Below are positions 27,501-33,998 of a stretch of DNA of 64,000 bases, piece by piece. The DNA is taken from the NCBI RefSeq assembly GCF_003851045.1, contig NZ_BFBX01000018.1, positions 1-64,000 of the forward strand, written 5' to 3'. Source of the stretch: Paenibacillus sp. 598K (GTDB lineage Bacteria; Bacillota; Bacilli; Paenibacillales; Paenibacillaceae). A program made the translations under genes and the position numbers. Every line of letters begins with the position of its first letter. Positions within the stretch are counted from its first letter, which is position 1. Below the pieces are notes generated by a model, which saw nothing but the letters and a program-made list of their open reading frames with translations, was not told the origin of the DNA and did no database searches.

Positions 27501-27673
27501 ACGGATCGGAGGGGACGTTCAACTACAAGCTGACGGATTACGGACCGATGTCCGGCTGGACCGGCGAGCAGGAGTTCGTGATCAAGCTCTTCGTCACGGG
27601 CGGCACAGGCGCTTCCATTACGATCGATCATCTGCGTATGGTCAGTCAGAGCTTCGTCGATGGGCCGGTATAA
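21599..27673 (+). CDS. SLH-anchored multidomain surface glycosidase
   Basis: 2024 residues from the ATG at 21599 with GGGAGG seven bases before it. A signal peptide (ALLLIACLLLSYPGMIAAQ) precedes three SLH domains at about 32-75, 88-135 and 150-200 (for example ELDNHWAQPAMTKWIDKGII), which bind pyruvylated cell-wall polymer. A repetitive beta region (about 205-390) and a Pro/Thr/Gly linker (DPTDPTDP) lead to the glycosidase core at about 440-1215, a paralogue of the 786-residue enzyme, with the same GESLPSRKAQTALILY and FFAEQYVVPGVPYPQGVRPSSFG motifs. Beyond it lie Ig-like segments alternating with GWTG modules, including a near-exact tandem pair (about 1560-1780 and 1800-2020). It would act at the cell surface, trimming glycan before import. 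It is 39 bases after the beta-mannosidase gene. Confidence 0.8.
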   Translation: MYRFARWNRPIALLLIACLLLSYPGMIAAQSSELDNHWAQPAMTKWIDKGIIRGDGKQAYKPDRPMTRAELTSFIVRILNLQETSATSFVDVPADAWYASDFSKAYRAGIVVGDANGRARPLDTISREEAAVLYARVFQLQASEPSQAHTFADDALIADWSRDAIQAMQEKGYIRGKNGNVFDPKGRLTRAEAFQIFDNVVDEVISDAGTYSGDYAKSVIVNGNPVVLSKMKIKGNLYITAGVDADALALDQVEVEGNVYLDGAGTEGITFSNVQVKGTVIVNKGQLNVEVNNSIIHALELAKPATIRLNGSKADMMTLGAKGAGSELHLDPQSSVGQFVAQAAIAITGAQGIEQADIKASGVTMDRQPGKLSIAPGVSVTIAGKAVTSEDLNNPGSTGTGGGSVYPTNPSGPTGPTTPIDPTDPTDPVGAMLSQQLAEEDGPQQRRWMSVPGSRIVVNPFDFHLPDPTTQVHYSNSPILPLNIGFLSPWPTDYKGYTLPNVMGVFDKSQTDQAVDTVWSASFDDPDKWRISEFEFPEDAIVDFDPEYIRLHVKNDATYPWQFLTSESIAIDLDKQPLLQLHTETTGTWAIKIYDLSKGDRGDERVLRAEGSGDGTETIDIAKMVPDWKGEKDILLRIFQVGKGSYLNIDTLEIVEIQSALAEAEAYTTTWAPHELTFGADYKSGLRLEGADFFYDEDTVVRTIQAKRQGTSSSLSLFGQYKGDIQWMEEINTLYVSTGEDQQDQQYAISFGQLSSSGIRYFASYADMLTDNGSPEPFGRGYWLMDFDLTVMPTGGLATAFSIGTSADSKASVLAAVRQPFANNDRDRKAKERLNQWNQYLAKVPAPGRFELEYVDSQGVTFEQIEQEYYKAWVFTASNILAAAPEVGFDYPQIVTGKASLWAHGDPKAAYSASWESLLSIQQYAYIDVDLAWEAFKGLMSLVDEDGLMAGESLPSRKAQTALILYNISKDAESLEDIYPALERYLLWRIDHLRWIMPGIDDPTVIDAEFAVSALKDIEFTIQISRILGYTDKVDVWEDRYRDLYIKYTTTFWKDGVPYQYYNLVNGEFTPGNPLWTSTGMYITDLDSTLRESLYARLKANMKPEEPFAGLFIPKHPDISYLTYGLIEHGFVDDARVIIETMVRDVTQAHFFAEQYVVPGVPYPQGVRPSSFGATMLVDNVLQRNGLRTDLGEPLFTNLFDTNGEVSNLSLGGSIMNFALDAAKQEIQLSGSWMGGTTAVIQAPDHKPVRLPAVAESPLEDRILGIGEQAKLPLQASISYSVASSNAAIASAELTDNVLTVTGRSAGNAVITVVSTRNGYSDTIRTFHVAVSPAGWQHEQAGGLDAWTWDRGKLQASQTGGKLRLDVVQDHYIETVIAADAESVQLLKLAVEQANARWGVSLIDGNNQEIVLQPIGDATGEHLFDVAALTGWTGQQTFKLRIYASQSGGSVSFRTLELLRKPEIGMQSIADYEVEAYTETSIPLRTVPGRVSYHLTSEHPEIATAQMAGNRLKLQALSEGTTTITILLKRDFYADRELSFQASVSVPDVTAADIAPQYVSVDASKRVQVTAVPDNVTIVPVSSDSGVVQAAVQDGKLSITGVAEGTATVTLTLSKTGYQSITKTFPVTVFAKGLGWQADFTDLQRWSYGYSTNPGGMNVAQLDGGADGVKLTVTDQANPTWQPFYTKIKVNVDETPILQIRTSDVSKDWTVKIGTSEFGDEQALKGEDGSEGTFHWNVKDFGSMSGWTGEQEFFVKVYLVGGSGASITIDQLRMVSQTYLDNSALAITVGDIAPQQVSVDASKQVAVAAVPGDVTIVPVSSDSAIVQATVQAGKLSITGISEGTANVTLTLSKTGYPSATKTFPVTVYAKGLGWQADFTDLQQWEYGYSSNPGGIHVEQVNGGIDGIRLTTTPLADPPWQHFYTKVKVKVNVDETPILQIRTSAPVNNWTIKIENQDIGVDQALKPEDGSEGTFNYKLTDYGPMSGWTGEQEFVIKLFVTGGTGASITIDHLRMVSQSFVDGPV

Positions 27674-27831
27674 CCAGTCCGCAGCAAGATCGCCAGAACC
27701 AAGCTAGTCATTCGCTTCTGAAATAACGTTTCGATCCGCGTTGAGGAGAGGGGGCTTCCGATCGCTGTTGTCCCTCTCCTCTCCACGCGATATGCTGCGG
27801 ACTGTTTTTAATGATGGAGGAGGAATGGTAA

Positions 27832-30800
27832 ATGGGGCCAAAAGTCAAAAGGTCAGCTTTGTATGTTCTGGTCGTCGCTATGGTTGCAACATGGCTTGGC
27901 AGTTCCTTTGGGTCGACGAACGCGCATGCTGCGATGATCGGGAATGTGGAGATGGCGGGGGACGCCACGTTCGATAGCAATAGCCTTGCGGACAGCAGCC
28001 CGCAGCAGCCCCGCTGGCTTAGTTATCCGGGGAGCCGCCTCTCGCTGAACGCCAACATGGGGGACTCCTCGACGCCGCCCGGGCCATTAAATGGAAACCT
28101 GGCGGCGCATATGGGCGGATGGTTCAAGTCTTCGATCTTCAAATGGCCTTCGGTCGTCACGACAAGATTGGTGGCAACCGGGACGAATGGCAGCCCGGCC
28201 AGCGCCGTCCAGTCGACTTGGTTCCCTTACAAAATCGATTTTAATGCCACGTATTCCGGCTTGGCGAACCAATCATTAAGCGGCTACGATTTTTTCGTGG
28301 ATGATAACGGCACCTTTGTCCGCTACCTTCAGAACAATGCAGGCGTCCCTAACGATATCCTCGTAGGGGGGACGATCACCGGATCGGGCGGAGCCCAGTG
28401 GGACAGCGCGAATCGTGTCCTGCTCGTATCCGATACCAACTATTATTATGCCATTCGTTTCGTCGGCCTGTCGGCGGATACGACCCCGACTGCGCTAGAT
28501 GAGGTTCCTGTGGTGAACGCATCGGCCTGGAGCTTTAGGAAGCATTTCGGCTCGGGCGGCAGGATGGCGGTAAGCGTAGGCGTAGCCGCCGCAGTCGAAG
28601 GCAGCTCGGTAGCGATCGCTCGCGCCAAAGATGCGTTTGCCGTTAAAGTATCCGATCGGTTAGCGGCTGCCAAGGCTTACTTCGACACACAGCTCCGAAA
28701 AGCTCCGCTACCATCCGTATGGGGCTTCACTCAGGTCAATCCCTACGGCGTCACCGCTCAGCAGCATCGCAATAGCTACTACAAGGCGTGGACGTTTTAT
28801 TTGCAGAACTATATGAAAGCGCTACCGGAAAATGCAGCCTCGTTCCCTTATCCGCAAGTGATGACGGGCAAGCCCTCCCTTTGGAGCTTCGGCGAGCCGC
28901 GCAATCCCGGGTCCGCGCAGTGGGAGAGCCTGTTCGGCTACCAGTACCTCGCTTATGTGATGCCGAACGAAGCGTGGAGCGCTTATCTGGGCTTGATGAG
29001 TCTGGTCGATGCCAACGGAGCGCTGGCAGGCGAATCGTTGCCGACTCGCAAGGCGCAGACCGCATGGATGCTGTACAAAAATACAAACGATCTGAGCAAA
29101 TTACAGTCCGTATACCCGAATCTGAAGCGGCATTTGGATTGGGCCGAGGATCATCCGTATTGGTTTATGGAGGGGGTTAATACGCCGCCTACGTCCAAGG
29201 ATTTGGACTTCGTCGCTTCGTGGCTGTTCGACGTGGATTTTGCGATCAAGATCGCCAGTCAGCTAGGCATCACGGGAGACGTCACGATGTGGCAAGCCAA
29301 AAAACAGTCGATGCTCGCCAATATGGACACCTGGTTTTTCGCAGAGCCTCAACAAATCTATCAGTACTACGATACGGTAACGGGCCCAGTCAGCCTCGGG
29401 GGCGACTACATCAAGATTAGCACGCTGGCGGTTCAAGGCTTGTCCTCGCAGCCGTTAGCCCGGTTAAAGGATTTCTTCACCGGCATCCACGATCCAAGCG
29501 GGCAAATGAGCGGCTTTGGCGCCATGAAGTATCCGAACACCTCCTTGGCGATATACGGTCTGCTCAATAATGGCGGGCACAAGCAAGCGAAGGAATATAT
29601 CGAAGCCAATCTGCGCGATGCGATACGAGCCCCGGACTTTGCAGAGATGCTTCTGCCCGGCGGCTCCAATCAGCCCGTAACCGGCGGCGTACGACCGAGT
29701 CTGTTTATGGCAAGCGCCGTCATCGAATTCACCTGGTTGTTGAACGGCGTGCGTATCGATTCTGGTTCGGCGACGAGCTTTGCGTTCAACTCATCGGCCT
29801 TCTCGCTGCCGAACGCTCCGAACGCGATGCCTACGATCGAGGACTTCAATCATGTGGGGGACTGGACCGAGCGTGTCAATGCCGGGACGTATGCGATCGG
29901 CGGAGCAGGGACGGTATTCAACGCTTCCGCAAGCCCTTTCAACTACGGTTATGCCGCCAAGCCGGTCTCCTACGATGTCGACGCATTTTCGCAATTGACG
30001 ATCAAGGTGGATCAGGTACGCGGCGGCTGGGCGCTCAAGGTGAATGATGGCGGCGTCGATATCGACGTGCAGCCGGCTACCTCCCAGGTCGGAGAGTTCA
30101 CGTATGATCTGAAGGGGATCACCGGATGGTCCGGGGCAAAAGCATTCAAGATCAAGCTGTTTGCCGTCGATGGTTGGGTGAAGGCCGATACGATCCATGC
30201 GATTCCAACTCCGCTGTTGGAGGATTTCACGGACGTTTCGGATTGGACGAATCCATTTAATGCCTCGATCTCGACAGCCTCGGGGGTAGCGACCGTATCC
30301 GCTGGCGTCGGTCACTATGGCTCCGTCAAAAAGAGCGTCACGGTTAATCTAACCGATTCGCCGCTATTGCAGATTACCGTACCGCAGGTATCGCCAGGGA
30401 GCCAGTGGGCGCTAAAAGTAAACAAAGGCGCTGGAGATATCAATGTGCGGACGGACAATGCCCAGACGGGCACCTTTACTTATGACCTGCGGACGATCAC
30501 GGGCTGGAGCGGCAAGCAAACCTTTGATATCCTGCTCTATGTCATCGGTCCGGCAGGGTCGAGCTTCAAGGTAGACGCCATCGCGAGACCTGCCTATACG
30601 CTCGAGGATTATAGTAATGTCGCTGACTGGCCGGTGCGCCATAATATGACGGCGAGCTCGTCGAACGGTATGACCACCCTGTCTGCTGCGAGCGGGCCAA
30701 ACGGAAACATCGTCCGAACCGTCGAGTACGACCTGAATCGATATCCCTATCTGACCATTGTCGTACCGACGCTGACGGGCGGAGCGGGCTGGGCCTTGAA

Positions 30801-30987
30801 GGTCAACGACGGCACCGTAGAGAAGGTCATTCAAGCCGATCATTATGCGACAGGCAGCTTTACGTACCATATCCCTTCCCTTACGGGCTGGAGCGCGGGC
30901 AAGAAGTTTGATCTCGTCCTGTTCCAAATCGGCGGACCGGGAACCTCGATGACGGTCGATGAGATGCGAATTTCGAATGCTCCGTAA
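27832..30987 (+). CDS. secreted paralogue of the six-hairpin glycosidase with three C-terminal modules
   Basis: 1051 residues, ATG at 27832 behind GGAGGAGG. A signal peptide ends at TNAHA|A. It opens QQPRWLSYPGSRLSLNANM, like its two paralogues, but lacks the embedded beta-sandwich module they carry before the core. The catalytic half is conserved: YYKAWTFYLQN, GKPSLWSFGEPRNPGSAQWESLF, GESLPTRKAQTAWMLY, DFAEMLLPGGSNQPVTGGVRPSLF. Here the AEQY of the other two is AEML, so the candidate base glutamate is kept but the following tyrosine is lost. Three repeats of about 125 residues follow from residue 665, each ending with the TGWSG module (WALKVNDGGVDIDVQ, FTYDLKGITGWSGAKAFKIKLF). With no SLH domain it is probably released or held by its modules. 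It is 158 bases after the SLH enzyme and may be in the same operon. Confidence 0.75.
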   Translation: MGPKVKRSALYVLVVAMVATWLGSSFGSTNAHAAMIGNVEMAGDATFDSNSLADSSPQQPRWLSYPGSRLSLNANMGDSSTPPGPLNGNLAAHMGGWFKSSIFKWPSVVTTRLVATGTNGSPASAVQSTWFPYKIDFNATYSGLANQSLSGYDFFVDDNGTFVRYLQNNAGVPNDILVGGTITGSGGAQWDSANRVLLVSDTNYYYAIRFVGLSADTTPTALDEVPVVNASAWSFRKHFGSGGRMAVSVGVAAAVEGSSVAIARAKDAFAVKVSDRLAAAKAYFDTQLRKAPLPSVWGFTQVNPYGVTAQQHRNSYYKAWTFYLQNYMKALPENAASFPYPQVMTGKPSLWSFGEPRNPGSAQWESLFGYQYLAYVMPNEAWSAYLGLMSLVDANGALAGESLPTRKAQTAWMLYKNTNDLSKLQSVYPNLKRHLDWAEDHPYWFMEGVNTPPTSKDLDFVASWLFDVDFAIKIASQLGITGDVTMWQAKKQSMLANMDTWFFAEPQQIYQYYDTVTGPVSLGGDYIKISTLAVQGLSSQPLARLKDFFTGIHDPSGQMSGFGAMKYPNTSLAIYGLLNNGGHKQAKEYIEANLRDAIRAPDFAEMLLPGGSNQPVTGGVRPSLFMASAVIEFTWLLNGVRIDSGSATSFAFNSSAFSLPNAPNAMPTIEDFNHVGDWTERVNAGTYAIGGAGTVFNASASPFNYGYAAKPVSYDVDAFSQLTIKVDQVRGGWALKVNDGGVDIDVQPATSQVGEFTYDLKGITGWSGAKAFKIKLFAVDGWVKADTIHAIPTPLLEDFTDVSDWTNPFNASISTASGVATVSAGVGHYGSVKKSVTVNLTDSPLLQITVPQVSPGSQWALKVNKGAGDINVRTDNAQTGTFTYDLRTITGWSGKQTFDILLYVIGPAGSSFKVDAIARPAYTLEDYSNVADWPVRHNMTASSSNGMTTLSAASGPNGNIVRTVEYDLNRYPYLTIVVPTLTGGAGWALKVNDGTVEKVIQADHYATGSFTYHIPSLTGWSAGKKFDLVLFQIGGPGTSMTVDEMRISNAP

Positions 30988-31039
30988 CCGCTCCTGAAGT
31001 ATAATAGATTCGTCAGGATGAATCGTGGAGGTTATATTG

Positions 31040-31669
31040 ATGGCTAATCCATGGGCGAACCAAAAGAAAATCCGGGGTTGGAAACGCAGAGTAAAGCAGA
31101 TTGAGCAATGGAAGCAACGTTATCTCGAATTAGACATGGAAGAGCTGGAACGTAATCATAGAGACTATGTCAAGCTATGGATCGACCCGTTTTATAGACT
31201 AACGCGGCGCAACCCTCCGGTGTGGTATGCACGGTTGCTCCTGGCGGCGATGATCGAAGTGTATCAATCGTGGTCTCGGCAGATGAGCGGATTAAATGAA
31301 CCGTATTACCTGAAAATCTGGCTCTATCATCCGCACTTCATTAATTCCCAAGTCGTCGTCGCGTATCGCGAGGCTTTGCATTTCTACGACCATACCTTCG
31401 ATCCAGGCAACGATAACAAAGCATTTCCCACGCAGCTGTATGGGACAGTGCCTGGCCTGCAACCATTCCAATGGGAGCTTGCCGTCGATGCGGATCGGTA
31501 TTGGCTCTCTGATCTGCAGAAGGACATTGAATGGGGATTTAGTAGGGCGAGGGATATCGAAGCTATCCAGAATAAAGCGTACGCAAGCGAGACGATACGA
31601 TCGGGTGCGGGCGAGGATACGGTATATAAAGTGAGTGTCGGGGATGTGTGGTTGGGCGAGATTGTATAG
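31040..31669 (+). CDS. conserved hypothetical protein
   Basis: 209 residues from the ATG at 31040 with GGAGG eight bases before it. The N-terminus is basic and helical (QKKIRGWKRRVKQIEQWKQRYLELDMEELER), followed by an aromatic-rich mixed region (NPPVWYARLLLAAMIEVYQSW, EPYYLKIWLYHPHFINSQVVVAYREALHFYDHTF). No signal peptide, membrane span or catalytic motif stands out. It is likely cytoplasmic. A TATAAT at 31000-31005 could serve as its -10, though no -35 was found. I do not recognise the family. Confidence 0.7.
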   Translation: MANPWANQKKIRGWKRRVKQIEQWKQRYLELDMEELERNHRDYVKLWIDPFYRLTRRNPPVWYARLLLAAMIEVYQSWSRQMSGLNEPYYLKIWLYHPHFINSQVVVAYREALHFYDHTFDPGNDNKAFPTQLYGTVPGLQPFQWELAVDADRYWLSDLQKDIEWGFSRARDIEAIQNKAYASETIRSGAGEDTVYKVSVGDVWLGEIV

Positions 31670-31716
31670 AGCAGCATACTCAGGGTGTCCTCAAAAGGCC
31701 GAAGAGGCACGGGAAC

Positions 31717-31905
31717 GAATCTGTAGAAGCGAAGCTTATGCTTCCGAAGTCGCTTTCTTGCAGAAAGCGTGTAGCCTATGCTTCCGAAGTCGCTTTCTTG
31801 CAGAAAGCGTGTAGCCCCCGGATTTCAACCGCTACAGCGGTTAGAAACAAAGAAATCTGGGGACAACAGCGATCGGAAGATCGATCCCGTGACCGTAGGC
31901 TCTGT
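31717..31905. repeat. palindromic REP-like repeat cluster
   Basis: The gap between the hypothetical and the GNAT gene is filled with structure. Two exact 40-base tandem units (31737-31776, 31777-31816) each hold the hairpin CGCTTTCT-TGC-AGAAAGCG. Next comes a stem CCCCGGATTTC / GAAATCTGGGG enclosing AACCGCT-AC-AGCGGTT, then a 39-base segment (31860-31898) that recurs at 43516-43554. No protein is encoded. It looks like a dispersed, structure-forming intergenic element. Confidence 0.7.
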
Positions 31906-31981
31906 TTTGAGGGCAGTCTGGCATACTCGCTCATGAACGATGGCTGCAACCGTGGAGAGGTTACAGGGAGGTGGTTCGTCA

Positions 31982-32659
31982 TTGCTCAAATCTATGGACC
32001 TTATGACCGTCCAAGCCGAGGTGCTCTATATTCATGATGAGGCGGGCCGGATCACCGTGACGAATGAACCTGCCGGCCAAGCTGCGCCGAGATTATTTTG
32101 GGGACATACCGAAGAAGGAAGTGTAGTCCGATTTCGCGAGGACATGCCGGATCCCGTGGTGGATGAGGTTTTGCAGGTGATCGATCAAGCGGGTGCGACC
32201 GAAAAGCTGGCGGGGGTTATTCGAATCCTCGCAAAGCATAGCGGCATCAACAAGATATGGATGGGGCCGGCCTTTGTATTTCCGCAGGGTATAATAGATG
32301 ACAGCGATGCTGTATTGGTCACGGAAGAGAATACGTCCTTGTTGGAACGAGGGTTCCCTCATCTACTATCCGAGCTGCACTCTCGCGGACCGTGTTATAT
32401 GATGCTCGCGGACCACATGGCGGTGTCGGTATGCTATAGCGCAAGATACAACGACAGGGCTGCAGAGGCTGGCGTCGAGACGTTGGAGGGCTATCGTGGT
32501 AGAGGCTATACGACGCGGGCAGCAGCCTCATGGGCTCATGTGATTCGCCAGTCCGGCAGGATACCGCTGTATAGTACATCCTGGGACAATTATGCCTCCC
32601 AGTCTATAGCAAGACGACTACAGCTTCATCGTTATGGTACGGACATTTCGATCGATTAG
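31982..32659 (+). CDS. GNAT family acetyltransferase
   Basis: 225 residues from a TTG at 31982 behind GGGAGGTGG. The open frame extends upstream but without a site. The C-terminal half has the acetyl-CoA loop YRGRGYTTRAAASWAHVI, followed by PLYSTSWDNYASQSIARRLQL, the usual ending of FR47-like GNAT proteins. The N-terminal half (VLYIHDEAGRITVTNEP, PRLFWGHTEEGSVVRFRED) matches the two-lobed GNAT proteins common in Bacillus relatives. It would transfer an acetyl group to an amine; the substrate is not known. It lies after the repeat cluster and ends at a strong terminator. Confidence 0.8.
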   Translation: MLKSMDLMTVQAEVLYIHDEAGRITVTNEPAGQAAPRLFWGHTEEGSVVRFREDMPDPVVDEVLQVIDQAGATEKLAGVIRILAKHSGINKIWMGPAFVFPQGIIDDSDAVLVTEENTSLLERGFPHLLSELHSRGPCYMMLADHMAVSVCYSARYNDRAAEAGVETLEGYRGRGYTTRAAASWAHVIRQSGRIPLYSTSWDNYASQSIARRLQLHRYGTDISID

Positions 32660-32665
32660 AACACC

Positions 32666-32708
32666 AAAAGCGTGGACCCCAAGGCAAGAGCTTGGGCGTC
32701 CACGCTTT
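32666..32708. terminator. bidirectional terminator
   Basis: Arms AAAGCGTGGAC (32667-32677) and GTCCACGCTTT (32698-32708) are perfect complements with an inner CCCAAG/CTTGGG stem. Convergent genes end on either side; the minus-strand side runs on into TTTTGG. Confidence 0.85.
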
Positions 32709-32720
32709 GTGCGTGGTGGA

Positions 32721-33401
32721 TTAGATCGGATCGTCGTATACGCTCATCAGCGCAGACCCGGTTGTGCTGTATGTACTCGCCCTCGCACCATAAGACGTGC
32801 TGGAGTTAGGGGTATTGAGATGTATCCTGCTGCTGGCAGACAAGTACGTGTAGTAGCCGACATCGGAGCCTGTGTTCAGATTAGTGAAGCCGCCATTCCA
32901 ACTCGTCCCTGGCAAGGAGGATGCTTGCATCGTCACTCGGTTCGCGCTTGAGGAGAAGCTGTAAAAGGGCAGCGACGCCGACGTATTGGACGGTGCGAAC
33001 AGATAGACAAACCCGACATAACTGGCGGCCGATAGACGCATATTCGGGGTATCGGCCCGCGCTGTCAACGAGGTGGGCGCAGTCTCATACAAGTTAGGGA
33101 CGTCCCAATCCGGGAATAGGTCCGAAAACTCAGGGAGCTCTTCAATCGTGCCATCCGCATGCTCGACCGACATTTGTCCATCTACAGTCCAGGAAGTGCT
33201 ATAGATAATAGCTTCTCTCGAATCCAGGATCGCGTCCTTCCATTCCTCGGGCGCTGTGTCCAAATCGGCATAGGCGAGTTGTTCGGACGATAGGGCGGCA
33301 TAACTGATGCTTGGCTGATCGCTTGCCGACGAGATGCTGGGTACCGTCAAGGCGATAAGAAGGGCGGGAATGGTGAAGAGCGAGAGTGCATTTTTTCCCA
33401 T
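32721..33401 (-). CDS. secreted hypothetical protein
   Basis: 226 residues; the ATG at 33401 has GGAGG nine bases before it. A clear signal peptide (LFTIPALLIALTVPSISSAS) shows export. The mature part holds acidic stretches (EELPEFSDLFPDWDVPNLYE) and a C-terminal Ser/Thr/Tyr-rich beta region (VGYYTYLSASSRIHLNTPN, STSYGARASTYSTTGSALMSVYDD). No catalytic motif or anchor is visible. Its function is unknown. Confidence 0.75.
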   Translation of the reverse strand: MGKNALSLFTIPALLIALTVPSISSASDQPSISYAALSSEQLAYADLDTAPEEWKDAILDSREAIIYSTSWTVDGQMSVEHADGTIEELPEFSDLFPDWDVPNLYETAPTSLTARADTPNMRLSAASYVGFVYLFAPSNTSASLPFYSFSSSANRVTMQASSLPGTSWNGGFTNLNTGSDVGYYTYLSASSRIHLNTPNSSTSYGARASTYSTTGSALMSVYDDPI

Positions 33402-33551
33402 AAGCAGGTTCCTCCGTTAGATTGGATTTTGGTAGAGTGGAGCAGGGACTTGAGTAATGCAGCATTTGGTTAATTGGGTGATTATATCATATCACTTAAT
33501 ATATGTAATTGGAATGGCTTGGGAAAAAAGTCTCTGCATTTTAAGAGAAAG

Positions 33552-33580
33552 TTGACACTGATCCAAGACAACTGTAGAAT
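33552..33580 (+). promoter_or_regulatory. promoter of the BlaI/M56 operon
   Basis: TTGACA (33552-33557) and TAGAAT (33575-33580) with a 17-base spacer. Its -10 overlaps the first of two BlaI-like dyads. Confidence 0.8.
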
Positions 33581-33600
33581 ATTATTGTAGACAAGTGTCT
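33566..33600. promoter_or_regulatory. predicted BlaI-family operator pair
   Basis: Two dyads of the BlaI/MecI type (ACA-NN-TGT core) occur: AGACAACTGTAG (33566-33577), overlapping the -10, and AGACAAGTGTCT (33589-33600), a perfect palindrome apart from its centre. Their centres are 23 bases apart, close to two helical turns, so two dimers could bind the same face and repress the operon. Confidence 0.65.
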
Positions 33601-33616
33601 TGAAAAGGGTGATCCT

Positions 33617-33997
33617 ATGAGTGCTATGAAGAAGCTGCCGGATGCCGAATTTGACATCATGAAAGTAATCTGGGCTCATGATGAGCCGTTAACGACCAGT
33701 GTCATCATGCAGGAGATCGGGAACCAACGAAACTGGAAGCCTCAGACGGTGAATACGCTGTCGCTGCGATTGGTGGAGCGCGGCTTTATCCGCACGGAGA
33801 AGAAAAACGGCAAGGAGCTCTATTACTATCCGTTGATCAGCAAGGAGTCCTATCTGAAGTTCGAGACGGGCGACTTTATCGAGCGCTTCCATTCCAACTC
33901 CTTCCTCAGCTTGGTGGCTACGCTATATGAGGGGAACAAGCTGCAAGACAGCGACCTCGACCAGCTCGAGCAGTGGCTGAAGGAGAAGCGAGATTAA
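33617..33997 (+). CDS. BlaI/MecI-family transcriptional repressor
   Basis: 126 residues from the ATG at 33617 with GGGTGA before it. It has the winged-helix layout of BlaI (LPDAEFDIMKVIWAHDEPLTT, WKPQTVNTLSLRLVERGFI, NGKELYYYPLISKESY) and a C-terminal dimerisation segment. Family members repress beta-lactamase or envelope-stress genes and are inactivated by proteolysis triggered through a partner M56 membrane protease, which is the next gene one base downstream. The operator pair in its promoter indicates autoregulation. No beta-lactamase gene lies nearby. Confidence 0.9.
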   Translation: MSAMKKLPDAEFDIMKVIWAHDEPLTTSVIMQEIGNQRNWKPQTVNTLSLRLVERGFIRTEKKNGKELYYYPLISKESYLKFETGDFIERFHSNSFLSLVATLYEGNKLQDSDLDQLEQWLKEKRD

Positions 33998-33998
33998 T

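Noticed and set aside
31737..31816. Possible CRISPR-like repeats
   Set aside because: Only two units, directly adjacent with no spacers, each containing a hairpin; this is a tandem duplication, not an array.
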